DNA of 64,000 nt from Ruminococcus sp. (GTDB taxonomy: Bacteria > Bacillota > Clostridia > Oscillospirales > Ruminococcaceae). Both the position numbers and the translations under genes were made by a program. Below the pieces are notes generated by a model, which had not been told where the DNA came from, made no database searches, and saw only the letters and a list, made by a program, of their open reading frames with translations. The stretch's first letter is position 1. Each line of letters opens with the position of its first letter. This document shows, piece after piece, positions 1 to 8,661 of the stretch. Where the stretch lies: NCBI RefSeq assembly GCF_017464355.1, contig NZ_JAFUAG010000004.1, positions 1-64,000 on the forward strand, read 5' to 3'.

Positions 1-65
1 CCTTGTTCTTTCAATTTTAAGATCTCTTTTTCATACTCCTGTATGTGTCTGTAACTTCTTGCCAT
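1..65 (-). CDS. IS3-family transposase OrfA, N-terminal fragment (partial)
   Basis: Only the first 21 codons are in the window, reading MARSYRHIQEYEKEILKLKE. This start is familiar from helix-turn-helix OrfA proteins of IS3-family elements in Clostridia, which bind the IS ends and are joined to the catalytic OrfB by programmed frameshifting (family knowledge). The ATG follows an AGGAGG ribosome site at 73-78 at good spacing. The rest of the gene lies beyond base 1, so intactness cannot be judged. Confidence 0.65.
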   Translation of the reverse strand, partial: MARSYRHIQEYEKEILKLKEQ

Positions 66-72
66 AACAAAA

Positions 73-103
73 CCTCCTATGGTTTCTATTATACCATAGG
101 AGG
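73..103. repeat. Perfect 10-bp inverted repeat that can hide the transposase ribosome site
   Basis: CCTCCTATGG (73-82) and CCATAGGAGG (94-103) are exact inverted copies with an 11-base loop. One arm contains the transposase Shine-Dalgarno sequence and the -10 box lies in the loop. Transcripts from the IS promoter would start inside or after the upstream arm and lack the hairpin. Read-through transcripts would contain both arms and sequester the ribosome site. Confidence 0.75.
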
Positions 104-116
104 CTCTTTTTGTCAT
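88..116 (-). promoter_or_regulatory. Transposase promoter
   Basis: On the minus strand ATGACA (-35, bases 111-116) and TATAAT (-10, bases 88-93) are separated by exactly 17 bases, directly upstream of the transposase ribosome site. Confidence 0.65.
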
Positions 117-213
117 TGTACGTTTTTACTGGGGCGGTTCAGCTAAGGGAGCAGGCTTTTATTGCAGGTGATTTACGCACTAAATAAAAATTATCGTGCG
201 ATTTAAGTGCATA

Positions 214-245
214 AGAAAAAGCCGCAGTTTTTCGCCGCGGCTTTC
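214..245 (-). terminator. Intrinsic terminator of glyA
   Basis: Arms AAGCCGC (219-225) and GCGGCTT (237-243) form a GC-rich hairpin just after the glyA stop, followed on the minus strand by a short U-rich run. Confidence 0.75.
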
Positions 246-258
246 GTTATATCTTAAA

Positions 259-1506
259 TTATTCGTAGAGAGGATACTTCTTGCAGATCTCAGTTACCAT
301 TGCTCTTACCTTGTCAGCGTTAGCATCGAAGTCCGAAGCGGTCAGGTAAATGCACTCTGCGATAACGTCCATATCTTCCTCAACCAGACCTCTTGTAGTA
401 ACGGCAGGGGTACCTATGCGGACACCGCTGGTAACAAAGGGGCTCTGGGGGTCATTGGGGATAGCGTTCTTGTTTACGGTGATATAAACTTCGTCTAGCT
501 TGTTCTGCAGCTCCTTACCTGTGATATCGAAAGGACGCAGGTCAGCAAGCATCAGGTGGTTATCAGTACCGCCTGAAACGAGAGCGAAGCCCTTGTCTAC
601 CAGACCCTTAGCCAGTCTCTGTGCATTCTTTACTATCTGCTCGCCGTAAGCCTTGAACTCAGGCTTGAGAGCCTCACCGAAGCATACAGCCTTGCCTGCG
701 ATGACGTGCATCAGAGGGCCGCCCTGGGTGCCTGGGAAAATAGCGCTGTTGAACTTCTTTGCCAGTGCCTCATCATTGGTCAGTATCAGACCGCCTCTGG
801 GGCCGCGCAGAGTCTTGTGAGTAGTAGTGGTGGTAACATCAGCAAAAGGTACAGGTGAGGGGTGCTGACCTGTAGCGACCAGACCTGCGATGTGAGCCAT
901 ATCTACCATGAAATATGCGCCTACAGACTTAGCTATCTGAGAGATGCGCTCGAAATCGATAACTCTGGGGTATGCAGAAGCACCTGCAACGATCAGCTTA
1001 GGCTTGACTTCCTGTGCCTGCTTCTCCATGGCATCATAGTCGATGAAGCCATTGTCGTCAACACCGTAGGGAACAAAGTTGAAATACTTGCCCGAGATGT
1101 TTACGGGAGAACCGTGGGTCAGGTGGCCGCCGTTATCAAGGCTCATGCCCATTACGGTATCGCCGGGCTGGAGCAGTGCGAAATAAACAGCAGTGTTGGC
1201 CTGTGCGCCGGAGTGTGCCTGAACGTTGGCAAACTTTGCGCCGAACAGCTTGCAGGCTCTGTCGATAGCTATCTGCTCAACGATGTCAACGTCCTCACAG
1301 CCGCCGTAGTATCTCTTTCCGGGATAACCCTCAGCATACTTGTTGGTGAGAACGCTGCCCATAGCTGCCATTACAGCAGGTGAAACGATGTTCTCGCTGG
1401 CGATAAGCTCCAGATTTCTTCTCTGGCGGGCAAGCTCTTTGCCCATAGCTTCGCCGACTTCTTTGTCGAATTCTGTAACAAATCCGATAGTATCAAGCAT
1501 CTTCAT
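259..1506 (-). CDS. glyA: Serine hydroxymethyltransferase
   Basis: Cytosolic PLP enzyme that interconverts serine + tetrahydrofolate with glycine + 5,10-methylene-tetrahydrofolate, the main one-carbon source. The 415 residues match the family length. Visible signatures are the N-terminal [15 protein letters not shown] block, [16 protein letters not shown], the [10 protein letters not shown] block and [15 protein letters not shown], in which Lys231 is the expected PLP-binding lysine. The ATG is preceded by AAGGAGA at normal spacing; a second in-frame ATG two codons on is less well placed. It is monocistronic, with a terminator behind it and no gene close upstream. Nothing unusual. Confidence 0.97.
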   Translation of the reverse strand: MKMLDTIGFVTEFDKEVGEAMGKELARQRRNLELIASENIVSPAVMAAMGSVLTNKYAEGYPGKRYYGGCEDVDIVEQIAIDRACKLFGAKFANVQAHSGAQANTAVYFALLQPGDTVMGMSLDNGGHLTHGSPVNISGKYFNFVPYGVDDNGFIDYDAMEKQAQEVKPKLIVAGASAYPRVIDFERISQIAKSVGAYFMVDMAHIAGLVATGQHPSPVPFADVTTTTTHKTLRGPRGGLILTNDEALAKKFNSAIFPGTQGGPLMHVIAGKAVCFGEALKPEFKAYGEQIVKNAQRLAKGLVDKGFALVSGGTDNHLMLADLRPFDITGKELQNKLDEVYITVNKNAIPNDPQSPFVTSGVRIGTPAVTTRGLVEEDMDVIAECIYLTASDFDANADKVRAMVTEICKKYPLYE

Positions 1507-1609
1507 AGTGTAACTCTCCTTGTAATAGATTTAAGATTAAACAACATATAGATATTATACAATATTTTTTTCAAAATAGCAATAGGTTTTTACAAATTTT
1601 TCTGAAAAC

Positions 1610-1638
1610 TTGACAATATTCCGCTTATATGGTATAAT
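1610..1638 (+). promoter_or_regulatory. Consensus promoter for a micro-ORF / leader
   Basis: TTGACA (1610-1615) and TATAAT (1633-1638) with a 17-base spacer, an exact consensus promoter. It drives rightward into a 23-codon ORF and a terminator, then the acetyltransferase-metA genes. Confidence 0.85.
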
Positions 1639-1661
1639 ATCAAAGCGAAGGAGGCGGCAGT

Positions 1662-1733
1662 ATGTCTGCATTTAAAGTCATGTACAATAATATAGTCATG
1701 TCAGGCTGTGCGGGACGAGCCGTTTTCGGATAA
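1662..1733 (+). CDS. Candidate 23-residue leader peptide or micro-protein
   Basis: A 23-codon ORF beginning MSAFKVMYNNIV and ending in a Gly/Cys-containing tail (GCAGRAVFG). It has an exact AAGGAGG ribosome site seven bases upstream and lies 24 bases after a consensus promoter, so translation is plausible. A terminator-like hairpin follows about 40 bases after its stop. I do not recognise the peptide: it has no run of one amino acid as in classical attenuation leaders and no AgrD-like cyclisation pattern I can defend. It may be a regulatory leader for the genes starting at 1840 or an independent small protein. The stretch between glyA and 1840 otherwise holds only this transcription unit. Confidence 0.5.
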   Translation: MSAFKVMYNNIVMSGCAGRAVFG

Positions 1734-1772
1734 CTGCTATGGCTTATTTGCTGTGGCTGAGTTTGAAAGTTC

Positions 1773-1806
1773 GGTGCGTCTGTTCAGCGGGCGCACCTTT
1801 TGTTTT
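1773..1806 (+). terminator. Terminator or attenuator before the acetyltransferase-metA genes
   Basis: GGTGCG (1773-1778) and CGCACC (1792-1797) form a six-pair GC-rich stem with a 13-base loop, followed by TTTTGTTTTG. It lies between the micro-ORF and the first acetyltransferase, so it either ends the small transcript or works as an attenuator. No known riboswitch class was recognised in the leader. Confidence 0.65.
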
Positions 1807-1839
1807 GTAAGATATCACACTTGATAAGGAGGTCTTTGC

Positions 1840-2310
1840 ATGATAAAGCTTTCTTTTGAGAAGATGACACCCGAGAGCATTGGAGCTCTTAAAAGGGATA
1901 TAGAGCCTGCTGCGGCTTTTGAGGATATCGTTTCGCATTATAAAGGTGTCTGCTTTGCGCTGCATGACGGCGAGAAGTACACTGCTGCAGCTGCTATGAT
2001 CTTTGAGATGAACGATGATGTACTTACAACTGCCCTGCGCAAGCTGTATCTGACGGGGCTGTATGTCAGTGACAAAGCTGATGAGGGTCACGAGGGCATG
2101 ATGCTGGAATACACCGTTGAGCAGGCAATGTTCATGGGGTATGATCTGCTGACCGTCAGGGTAAGCACTGATGATATAAAAAGGATAAAGTTCTTTGCAA
2201 GCCACGGCTTTGACAAAATAGTAAGAGCCGATGAAGACGAGAACGGAAGAGCTATGATATTGCAGCGTGATATCAAGATGAAGATAAAATGCTGCGGTTT
2301 TTACGCATAG
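1840..2310 (+). CDS. GNAT-like acetyltransferase, small
   Basis: A 156-residue protein whose middle (about residues 68-140) has the beta-alpha layout of a GNAT N-acetyltransferase: KLYLTGLYVSDKADEGHEG, a helix, then LLTVRVSTDDIKRIKFFASHGF, the usual 'acetyl donor partner finds its place, then residue-rich F-x-x-x-G-F' end of the fold. The classical RxxGxG/A acetyl-CoA loop is poorly preserved (DEGHEGMM), so activity is uncertain. Substrate unknown. It is nine bases upstream of a second GNAT and probably co-transcribed with it and metA. Ribosome site AAGGAGG. A short Cys-Cys tail ends the protein. Confidence 0.6.
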   Translation: MIKLSFEKMTPESIGALKRDIEPAAAFEDIVSHYKGVCFALHDGEKYTAAAAMIFEMNDDVLTTALRKLYLTGLYVSDKADEGHEGMMLEYTVEQAMFMGYDLLTVRVSTDDIKRIKFFASHGFDKIVRADEDENGRAMILQRDIKMKIKCCGFYA

Positions 2311-2319
2311 GAGGTCATT

Positions 2320-2901
2320 ATGGAACCATTGAACTTTATAGGCACACAGCCCTTTGAGACCAAACGGCTGAAGCTGCGTGCTTACAAGCTGAGCGATGCT
2401 CAGTACATATACAGGAACTGGGCGAGCAGTGATAATGTGACAAAATACCTGACATGGAACACCCATGACAGCCTTGAGACCAGCACGAAGTTCTGTGTGG
2501 AGCGTACCAAACTTTCGGGCAGGACGGACAACTTTGAATGGATAATAGTTGACAGCGAGCTGGGTGAGCCTGTGGGCAGTATAGGTGTTGTTCTTGCTGA
2601 TACTGAGAAACGTGAAGCCCATGTAGGTTACGTTCTCGGTGAGAAATGGTGGAACAAGGGCTATATGACTGAGGCTTTTGAGGCTGTTCTGGCTTACCTT
2701 GTTTTCGTAGTAGGCTTTGAAACTGTCATTGCTGAACATTCCACTGAAAACAAAGCCAGCGGAAGAGTTATGGAGAAGTGCGGGCTGAAAAAGGTCGGGA
2801 CTTCGACGGCTACCCTTGAACAAAAGGGCGGCGTACAGGTAGAAACTCAGGTATACAAGATAACCAAGCCCGAGTGGTATGCAAGAAATATCAGAGTATA
2901 A
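2320..2901 (+). CDS. RimJ/RimL-type GNAT N-acetyltransferase
   Basis: A 193-residue GNAT of the RimJ/RimL branch, a family that acetylates protein N-termini or small amines with acetyl-CoA. It shows ETKRLKLRAYKLSDA at the start (typical of the branch), GSIGVVL in the central strand, GYVLGEKWWNKGYMTEA (the acetyl-CoA loop, with the family's W-x-x-GYxTEA signature) and AEHSTENKASGRVMEKCG (the N-x-x-S-x-x-V/L-x-x-K-x-G motif). AGGAGG precedes the ATG. It lies 21 bases upstream of metA and is probably in one operon with it. The substrate cannot be read from the sequence. Confidence 0.85.
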   Translation: MEPLNFIGTQPFETKRLKLRAYKLSDAQYIYRNWASSDNVTKYLTWNTHDSLETSTKFCVERTKLSGRTDNFEWIIVDSELGEPVGSIGVVLADTEKREAHVGYVLGEKWWNKGYMTEAFEAVLAYLVFVVGFETVIAEHSTENKASGRVMEKCGLKKVGTSTATLEQKGGVQVETQVYKITKPEWYARNIRV

Positions 2902-2922
2902 ATATTTTAAGGTGGGATAGCA

Positions 2923-3867
2923 ATGCCAATAAAAATACCAAACGATCTGCCTGCTTTTAAGGCACTAGAAAAAGAAAGAATATTTGTTATACCAAACGAC
3001 AGGGCAATGCACCAGGATATCAGGGCGCTGAAAATAGCTATACTGAACCTCATGCCCGATAAGATAGCCACCGAGACCCAGCTGCTGAGGCTGCTGAGCA
3101 ATACTCCCCTGCACGTTGATATCGAACTGATACAGATGAGCACCCATGTGACAAAGAACACTTCTCATGAGCATATGCTGGCTTTTTACAAGACTTTTGA
3201 TGAAGTAAGAAAAAACCGTTATGACGGCCTTATCATCACAGGTGCCCCTATCGAGCAGCTTGAATATGAAGAGGTAGATTACTGGGAAGAATTCTGCCAG
3301 GTGCTGGAATGGTCGAAGACCAATGTTTTCTCGACTATACACATATGCTGGGGCGCACAGGCTGCGCTGTACTATCACTACGGTGTGCCGAAATATCCCC
3401 TTGAGCACAAGATGTTCGGTAATTTCAAGCACCACATCGAACACCCTGAGAGCATGATACTCAAGGGCTTTGGTGATGTGTTCCACTGCCCTCATTCAAG
3501 GCACACTGAGGTAAGGCACGAGGATGTTATTAAGGTGCCTGAGCTTACTATACTGGCTGAGTCCTATGAGGCAGGGCTGCATCTTATCTGTGACAGCACT
3601 GAGAGATATTTCTTCCAGCTGGGACACTGGGAGTACGACAGGGAAACTCTGGCTAAGGAGTATTTCAGAGATGTGAGAAAGGGGCTGGATATCAAAGTGC
3701 CTTTCAACTATTTCCCGGGAAACGACCCTGACCAGCAGCCTATTTTCAACTGGAGCTGTTCGGCTAACCTGCTCTACTCAAACTGGCTGAACTACTGCGT
3801 TTACCAGAAGACTCCCTATGACCTCAACGACCTTGTGCCTGTTACGGAAGACGGTGGCAGAAAGTGA
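2923..3867 (+). CDS. metA: Homoserine O-acetyltransferase (MetA family)
   Basis: First committed step of methionine synthesis, acylating the homoserine hydroxyl. The 314 residues match MetA. Catalytic residues fall at canonical positions: Cys142 in [14 protein letters not shown], and His235 and Glu237 in GHWEYD. The acyl-donor position 111 is Glu ([10 protein letters not shown]). In characterised MetA proteins Glu111 selects acetyl-CoA and Gly succinyl-CoA, so the donor here should be acetyl-CoA although many databases call the family succinyltransferase. The ATG follows AAGGTGG. The GTG of the next gene overlaps the stop by four bases, indicating coupling. No SAM riboswitch or other methionine-responsive leader was recognised upstream. 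Confidence 0.95.
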   Translation: MPIKIPNDLPAFKALEKERIFVIPNDRAMHQDIRALKIAILNLMPDKIATETQLLRLLSNTPLHVDIELIQMSTHVTKNTSHEHMLAFYKTFDEVRKNRYDGLIITGAPIEQLEYEEVDYWEEFCQVLEWSKTNVFSTIHICWGAQAALYYHYGVPKYPLEHKMFGNFKHHIEHPESMILKGFGDVFHCPHSRHTEVRHEDVIKVPELTILAESYEAGLHLICDSTERYFFQLGHWEYDRETLAKEYFRDVRKGLDIKVPFNYFPGNDPDQQPIFNWSCSANLLYSNWLNYCVYQKTPYDLNDLVPVTEDGGRK

Positions 3868-4541
3868 GCAAACCCAGACATATAGCAGAAAATTTCAAGG
3901 TAGGTGCCCTGCTTAGTCTTGTGGGCGGATACCTTGATACCTACACCTATATCTGCCGTGACGGTGTATTTGCCAATGCCCAGACGGGCAATATTGTCCT
4001 TATGGGACTGCGGCTGACAGACGGGCAGTTCGTACAGGCGCTGCATTATCTTGTGCCAATACTTTCTTTTGTTTTCGGGGTGATAGCCGTTGAGCTGATA
4101 AAATCAAAGTTCAATGACGACCCGAAAGTCCACTGGCACCAGCTTACTCTTATTGTGGAAATGGCCGTGCTTACGGCTGTAGCCTTTATCCCCCAGAGCA
4201 GGAACGACCTGGCAAACGTGCTTGTTTCGCTGACCTGTGCCATGCAGGTAGAAGGCTTCCGACGGCTTAATGGCAACGCCTATGCCACTACCATGTGTAC
4301 GGGAAATCTTCGCAGCGGCAGCGAAAACCTGTTCAGCTACATGAAGACGAAGGATATTTCTGCAAGGGACAAGGCAGCCCAGTATTTCGGGATAATCCTC
4401 ATATTCATCATAGGTGCGGCGCTGGGCGCAGTGCTGACAAGGGCTATAGGCATGAAGGCTGTGCTTATCTGTCTGCTGGGGCAGGCCGGCGCACTGGTCA
4501 TACTTAGGACCCACGATAATTCCGCTGAACCGGAGGAATAA
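3864..4541 (+). CDS. YoaK/DUF1275 family membrane protein
   Basis: A 225-residue integral membrane protein of the YoaK (DUF1275) family, function unknown. The hallmark is the N-terminal [17 protein letters not shown] followed by [13 protein letters not shown]. About six hydrophobic segments follow, including a last pair separated by an arginine ([13 protein letters not shown]). It starts at a GTG that overlaps the metA TGA (GTGA), so translation is likely coupled to metA. The coupling hints at a transport role related to amino-acid metabolism, but this is inference only. Confidence 0.85.
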   Translation: MSKPRHIAENFKVGALLSLVGGYLDTYTYICRDGVFANAQTGNIVLMGLRLTDGQFVQALHYLVPILSFVFGVIAVELIKSKFNDDPKVHWHQLTLIVEMAVLTAVAFIPQSRNDLANVLVSLTCAMQVEGFRRLNGNAYATTMCTGNLRSGSENLFSYMKTKDISARDKAAQYFGIILIFIIGAALGAVLTRAIGMKAVLICLLGQAGALVILRTHDNSAEPEE

Positions 4542-4545
4542 GCTG

Positions 4546-5511
4546 TTGAAAGAGATAAGTGTAAACGAGTTTGAAAATATAAAGATAGGTCAGGCAGAAG
4601 ACCCTGTAGGAGCCACAGGCTGCACTGTATTTATCAGCGAAAAAGGTATGTGTGCGGGGATAGATATCCGCGGCGGCGGGCCTGCTTCCAGAGAAACTCC
4701 CCTGCTTGACCCCCTTATGGCTGCTAATGAGATACACGCGATAGTCCTTGGCGGCGGCAGTGCTTTTGCCCTGGGTACAGCTGACGGAGTTATGGAATGC
4801 CTGGAAGAACGTGGCATCGGGCTTGAAGTTGCAGTGACTCATGTTCCCCTGGTGGTGCAGTCGGATATCTTTGACCTGACGGTGGGTGACTGCAAGGCAA
4901 GGCCTGACAAGGTCATGGGCTACAAGGCTGCTGCTGCTGCCCTTGAGTCACCTAACTACAGTGACGGCAATTATGGTGCGGGCTGCGGTGCAAGTGTCGG
5001 CAAGATGTGCGGAATAGAGCGCTGCATGAAATCGGGCATAGGCAGTTACGCTGTGCAGATAGGCGAACTTAAGATAGGTGCTGTTGTGGTGGTAAATGCG
5101 CTGGGCGATATCTACGGGCAGGACGGCCGAAAGTATGCAGGTGTGCTTAACGAGGACAAAAGCGGTTTTGCTAACACCTATGAACTTCTGGAAGGCAGCC
5201 TTGAACCCAAGGAAAACAAGTTTGCTGACAACACAACTATCGGTGTGATAATGACCAATGCAAAATTTGACAAAGCTGACCTCTGCAAGATAGCTGGTAT
5301 GGGTCATGACGGTTATGCAAAGGCTATATTCCCTGTTCACACCTCGGCGGACGGCGACAGCATATATGCTGTTTCTCTGGGTGATGTGGCTGCTGACAAG
5401 GACACAGTGGGCAGCCTAGGTGCCGAGGTCATGCGCAGAGCCATTCTGCGGGCGGTAGATAATGCTGAGAGCGCCTACGGGCTTACGGCGAAGCGAGATC
5501 TTGTATTTTAA
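4546..5511 (+). CDS. P1-family (DmpA-like) aminopeptidase / amidohydrolase
   Basis: Member of the DmpA/S58 family, N-terminal nucleophile hydrolases that cleave themselves and act on small peptides or amides. Seen: GATGCTVFISEKGMCAGIDIRGGGPASRET near the start, the long glycine-rich IVLGGGSAFALGTADGVM, GAGCGASVGKM, and ADNTTIGVIMTNA near residue 230, where self-cleavage before a Thr is expected. The ORF begins at TTG with GGAGG nine bases upstream, only four bases after the preceding gene; no better start is visible. Length (321) is normal. Likely the last gene of the unit that begins with the acetyltransferases. A strong terminator follows. Confidence 0.88.
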   Translation: MKEISVNEFENIKIGQAEDPVGATGCTVFISEKGMCAGIDIRGGGPASRETPLLDPLMAANEIHAIVLGGGSAFALGTADGVMECLEERGIGLEVAVTHVPLVVQSDIFDLTVGDCKARPDKVMGYKAAAAALESPNYSDGNYGAGCGASVGKMCGIERCMKSGIGSYAVQIGELKIGAVVVVNALGDIYGQDGRKYAGVLNEDKSGFANTYELLEGSLEPKENKFADNTTIGVIMTNAKFDKADLCKIAGMGHDGYAKAIFPVHTSADGDSIYAVSLGDVAADKDTVGSLGAEVMRRAILRAVDNAESAYGLTAKRDLVF

Positions 5512-5516
5512 AATGA

Positions 5517-5551
5517 ACAGCAGCTGTGCTTAAGGTACAGCTGCTGTTTTG
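5517..5551. terminator. Bidirectional terminator between peptidase and MATE genes
   Basis: Exact 11-bp stem ACAGCAGCTGT (5517-5527) / ACAGCTGCTGT (5537-5547) with nine-base loop, U-run on the plus side; it sits between convergent genes. Confidence 0.85.
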
Positions 5552-5554
5552 TCG

Positions 5555-6916
5555 TTATTGGTCGGGCTGATCCCGGGACAGTCTGGAATTCTTCTTCCAT
5601 ACACCGCCGAGGTAACAGCTCCAGGTTATGATGAAGCCTGTGCCGAATCCGAAAATGCCGTTCCACCAGATTATGGTATAGCCGAAGATATCGCTGTGGC
5701 GAAAAAGGTAAGTCACAAGCACACGAAGACCCAGTGCGCAGGTAGCAACGATAGTTGGCAGCCCGCTGTGGTTTGCACCCTGGAAAACTCCGAAAACAGG
5801 GATATACATGGAAAGCACCACATTTATCAGTGCAACTGCCCGCAGGTGAGACAGGCAGTATTCTGCGGCCTTGTCACTGAGGCTGAACAGGGTTATGAGC
5901 TGCTCAGCAAATATCCAGATAAAGGCGGAGATGATAAGTGTCATGATGAGGGAGATGATTATTGTCTGGCGGACACCCGTTTTTATACGTTCGGGTTTGT
6001 TGGCGCCTATGTTCTGGCCTGAGTAGGTGGCAAGAGTCGTCTGGAACGCGTTGCATGGGAGGTTCAGATACATCTCGATACGCTGACCCACCGTGAAAGA
6101 AGCTGTCATGGTCTTGCCAAAGCCGTTTACTGCACGTTGGATAAAGGTCAGGCCGAAGGAAACAATTATCAGCTGAAGAGATATGGGCAGGCCTACCTTT
6201 ACGGTTTTCATGACAAGACTTCCGTCCCATATGTATTCATTCAGCTTAAAGCGGAAAACAGGATATTTCTTTGTCATGTAAAGGTAGGCAGCTATGAACG
6301 AAGCAGCCTGAGATATATCCGTAGCGACAGCGGCACCTACTACACCCCACTTGAAAAGTCCCACAAACAACAGGTCAAGGCCGATGTTAATGACAGAGGA
6401 AATGAGCAGGAAGTAAAGAGTAGCTGCGCTGTCCCCTACCGCGCGGAGTATTGATGAGAAAATATTGTAGCCGTACTGGAAGATAAGCCCAAGTGCATAC
6501 CAGCGGAAGTAAGTTACCGTCAGCCCGAGAATGGACTTGTCCACATCAAGTAGGTACTTGTAGGCGGGACCCGCTGTGATACAGGCAAGCAGTGTTGAAG
6601 CGGCACCAAGGAGTATCAGGAAAAGAATGCCCGTTGAAGCGTTCTTCCTGACGGCCTTTTTATCGCCTGCACCGAAATGCTGAGCCACCACCACACCGTT
6701 TCCTGCGGAAAAGCCAATGGCTATAGCCAGGAAGAGGAAAGTGAAGCTGCCTGTGGTGCCTACGGCAGATAGGGCGTCCTGACCTGAATAATGGCCGACT
6801 ATTATAGTATCAGCAGTGTTGTAAAGCTGCTGCAGAAGTGAGCCCGCCAGCACGGGCAGAGAAAATTTCAGTATATGTTTCCACGGAGTACCCTCCGTCA
6901 TCGCTTTAGTTTTCAT
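5555..6916 (-). CDS. MATE-family multidrug efflux transporter
   Basis: Twelve-segment MATE exporter of the Clostridia type, moving drugs or metabolites out in exchange for Na+ or H+. Signatures: GSLLQQLYNTADTIIVGHY in the first helices, the AVGTTGSF region, GNGVVVAQHFGAGD in the loop after helix 2, and QNIGANKPERIKTGVRQ after helix 7. I place the start at ATG 6916 (MKTKAMTEG) because AGGTGG lies eight bases upstream; a GTG four codons earlier overlaps that ribosome site. About 453 residues, normal for the family. Single gene. Substrate unknown. Confidence 0.93.
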   Translation of the reverse strand: MKTKAMTEGTPWKHILKFSLPVLAGSLLQQLYNTADTIIVGHYSGQDALSAVGTTGSFTFLFLAIAIGFSAGNGVVVAQHFGAGDKKAVRKNASTGILFLILLGAASTLLACITAGPAYKYLLDVDKSILGLTVTYFRWYALGLIFQYGYNIFSSILRAVGDSAATLYFLLISSVINIGLDLLFVGLFKWGVVGAAVATDISQAASFIAAYLYMTKKYPVFRFKLNEYIWDGSLVMKTVKVGLPISLQLIIVSFGLTFIQRAVNGFGKTMTASFTVGQRIEMYLNLPCNAFQTTLATYSGQNIGANKPERIKTGVRQTIIISLIMTLIISAFIWIFAEQLITLFSLSDKAAEYCLSHLRAVALINVVLSMYIPVFGVFQGANHSGLPTIVATCALGLRVLVTYLFRHSDIFGYTIIWWNGIFGFGTGFIITWSCYLGGVWKKNSRLSRDQPDQ

Positions 6917-6978
6917 TATAAGGACCACCTGTCAGAAAAATAACGATATTATTATATCACTTTGCAATACAAAAGTCA

Positions 6979-7024
6979 AATGACCCGCAGTACATGGGAC
7001 TTACCTGCTGTACTGCGGGTCATT
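6979..7024 (-). terminator. Long perfect hairpin after the cotH gene
   Basis: A 15-bp exact inverted repeat, AATGACCCGCAGTAC (6979-6993) with its complement at 7010-7024, 26 bases after the cotH stop and upstream of the MATE gene. The U-run is weak, so it may terminate less cleanly than its stem suggests. Confidence 0.7.
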
Positions 7025-7049
7025 ATATTTCTTGCTATTTAAAGCTATG

Positions 7050-8564
7050 TCAGCTCCACTCTTTATTCAGCCAGTCGATACGGCCGTAAACGAAGCTTAT
7101 TATCTCAGTTACCTTGTCTATTTTCCAGGCGTCTTCACCCAGATCCTTTTCGAGGGCGGAAGCGTCTTCGATGACAGTTTTGGCAGCAGTGTTCAAAGCG
7201 CCGCTTTCGTTGAGGTCAGCCCACTTCTGCTTGACGATATCCCTGAACCACTCAGCTTTCATGGAGGTTATGAACCAGGGGTTCGATCTGTCCTGGCTGC
7301 CTACCTCAGGCTGGAAAGTGCAGGCATAATACTTCCCTGCTGCATCGCCCTCGTAAGACCAGTTGAAATCCCAGGGTGCAAAGAAAGTCAGCTTTTTGTA
7401 CTTGCTGTCCTCTGAAAGATCTACCGCCATATAGAAGCTGCCCTCACCCACATCATAGTTATGGACAAGCTCTTCCAGAATGAGCATATCAGCCAGTGAC
7501 TCGGTATCTATAACTGCTTCAACGGCTTCCTGCGGGGTCATGTCCTCAGCGGAGACCACGTTGTAGGCGCTGTCAAAGGTCATGGCTGTGTCATGTTCGG
7601 CAGCCTCGTAAAGTATCTTGAAAACTCCCTTGGTGTAGTTGCCTATGAAGTCCAGCTGCCCCTGGGTATTTATGTCACTTTTGACGCTGTATTCCGCAGA
7701 AACGAAAGTGTTTTTCTGCCCTGAGATATCCTCCAACTCAGCCTGTTCATAGTCCATGACAAAGTAGGGGTGGGTGTCATCGGGATAATTGTCTATCTCC
7801 AGAAAATAGCCTATGTCAGCGGATATATCATCTGCCTTAGGCTCGGTGATATCAGCCCTGCCCTGAACAGCCTGGTTCTGCTCACACAGCACATATATGC
7901 CTTTGTACTCACCGTTGATGTAGAGGTTAACATACTTTACATCTGTGTTGTAGTATTTACCGTCAAAGATAGCCTTTGCAAGATTCTGGGCGGTATAGTC
8001 GGTGCCCAGGTTCCAGTAGGAGCGAAGCAGCACCCAGCTTTTATACTCATTGCCATCATGCATACCGAGCATATTGTGCTTTTCCTCGAATTTTATGCGG
8101 TAGGGCTTTTCATCCCCTTGATCGGCAGAAGAATTTCCCCTTACCTTTATTCCTCCTGCGGCAGAAAGCTTATATTCGTCATCGCAGTTGAAGACATCTA
8201 TCATCGAAGCCACATACTTGTCGCTCAGCATGACTGGGTCGCCGTCAACGGTGGTGATGTTTATGCAGGGTGCGTCCTTTTCAGCAGCAAGGGCTTCAAG
8301 CTGTGCTGAGATATCCTCCTGCGAAGCAGCATACTGTTCCTTGACAGTATCAAGCTCGGGATAGATGTTCTCGGTTCGTGAGATAGGTGTGGGGTCAAGC
8401 TCAAATGTGGGCTCAGCTCTTTCCTCCTCCGATGAAGAAGTGTTTTCTGCATTTGCACCTGAGGTCTTGCTTTCGTTTTTCGTTTTCTTGCTTTCAGAGG
8501 CACAGCCTGAGAAAGCTGCCGCTGTCAGGCACAGCGATAATAAGAGTGCAAGTGTTTTTTTCAT
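7050..8564 (-). CDS. CotH-family lipoprotein
   Basis: CotH proteins carry an atypical kinase fold; spore-coat CotH phosphorylates other coat proteins, and secreted homologues in rumen bacteria often accompany cellulosomal or surface proteins (family knowledge). Seen: a lipoprotein signal with Cys21 (LTAAAFSGC), an acidic Ser/Glu linker to about residue 75, GIKVRGNSSADQGDEKPYRI (family signature R-G-N-S-S), KYVNLYINGEYKGIYVLCEQ, and the C-terminal FFAPWDFNWSYEG motif equivalent to the DWD metal site. The start is ATG 8564 with AAAGGA upstream; an earlier in-frame start would place 26 residues before the signal peptide. No dockerin is visible. Single gene. Confidence 0.88.
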   Translation of the reverse strand: MKKTLALLLSLCLTAAAFSGCASESKKTKNESKTSGANAENTSSSEEERAEPTFELDPTPISRTENIYPELDTVKEQYAASQEDISAQLEALAAEKDAPCINITTVDGDPVMLSDKYVASMIDVFNCDDEYKLSAAGGIKVRGNSSADQGDEKPYRIKFEEKHNMLGMHDGNEYKSWVLLRSYWNLGTDYTAQNLAKAIFDGKYYNTDVKYVNLYINGEYKGIYVLCEQNQAVQGRADITEPKADDISADIGYFLEIDNYPDDTHPYFVMDYEQAELEDISGQKNTFVSAEYSVKSDINTQGQLDFIGNYTKGVFKILYEAAEHDTAMTFDSAYNVVSAEDMTPQEAVEAVIDTESLADMLILEELVHNYDVGEGSFYMAVDLSEDSKYKKLTFFAPWDFNWSYEGDAAGKYYACTFQPEVGSQDRSNPWFITSMKAEWFRDIVKQKWADLNESGALNTAAKTVIEDASALEKDLGEDAWKIDKVTEIISFVYGRIDWLNKEWS

Positions 8565-8661
8565 ATTATATCCTTTCGTCTTACCATTTGGGTGACACAT
8601 TTTTACCACTTGTATTCTACCATATTTTGCCTGAGAAATCAAGATATAAAAAATTTTTTCT

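Larger units (their letters stand above)
1..141 (-). mobile_element. Left end of an IS3-family insertion sequence (cut by window edge)
   Basis: Seen: on the minus strand a transposase start codon is preceded by a strong ribosome site and promoter, and about 75 bases upstream of the start the strand begins TGAACCGCCCC, which fits the TG-start of IS3-type terminal repeats. The end at base 141 is inferred from that TG; the opposite IS end and the target duplication lie outside the window and cannot be checked. Confidence 0.6.

Noticed and set aside
1616..1839. SAM or other methionine-linked riboswitch upstream of the metA genes
   Set aside because: No SAM-I core, kink-turn or other known conserved block could be found in the leader; only a hairpin terminator and a micro-ORF.
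1744..2823. 359-codon minus-strand ORF opposite the acetyltransferase genes
   Set aside because: Plus-strand genes have strong ribosome sites and family motifs; the minus frame has neither.
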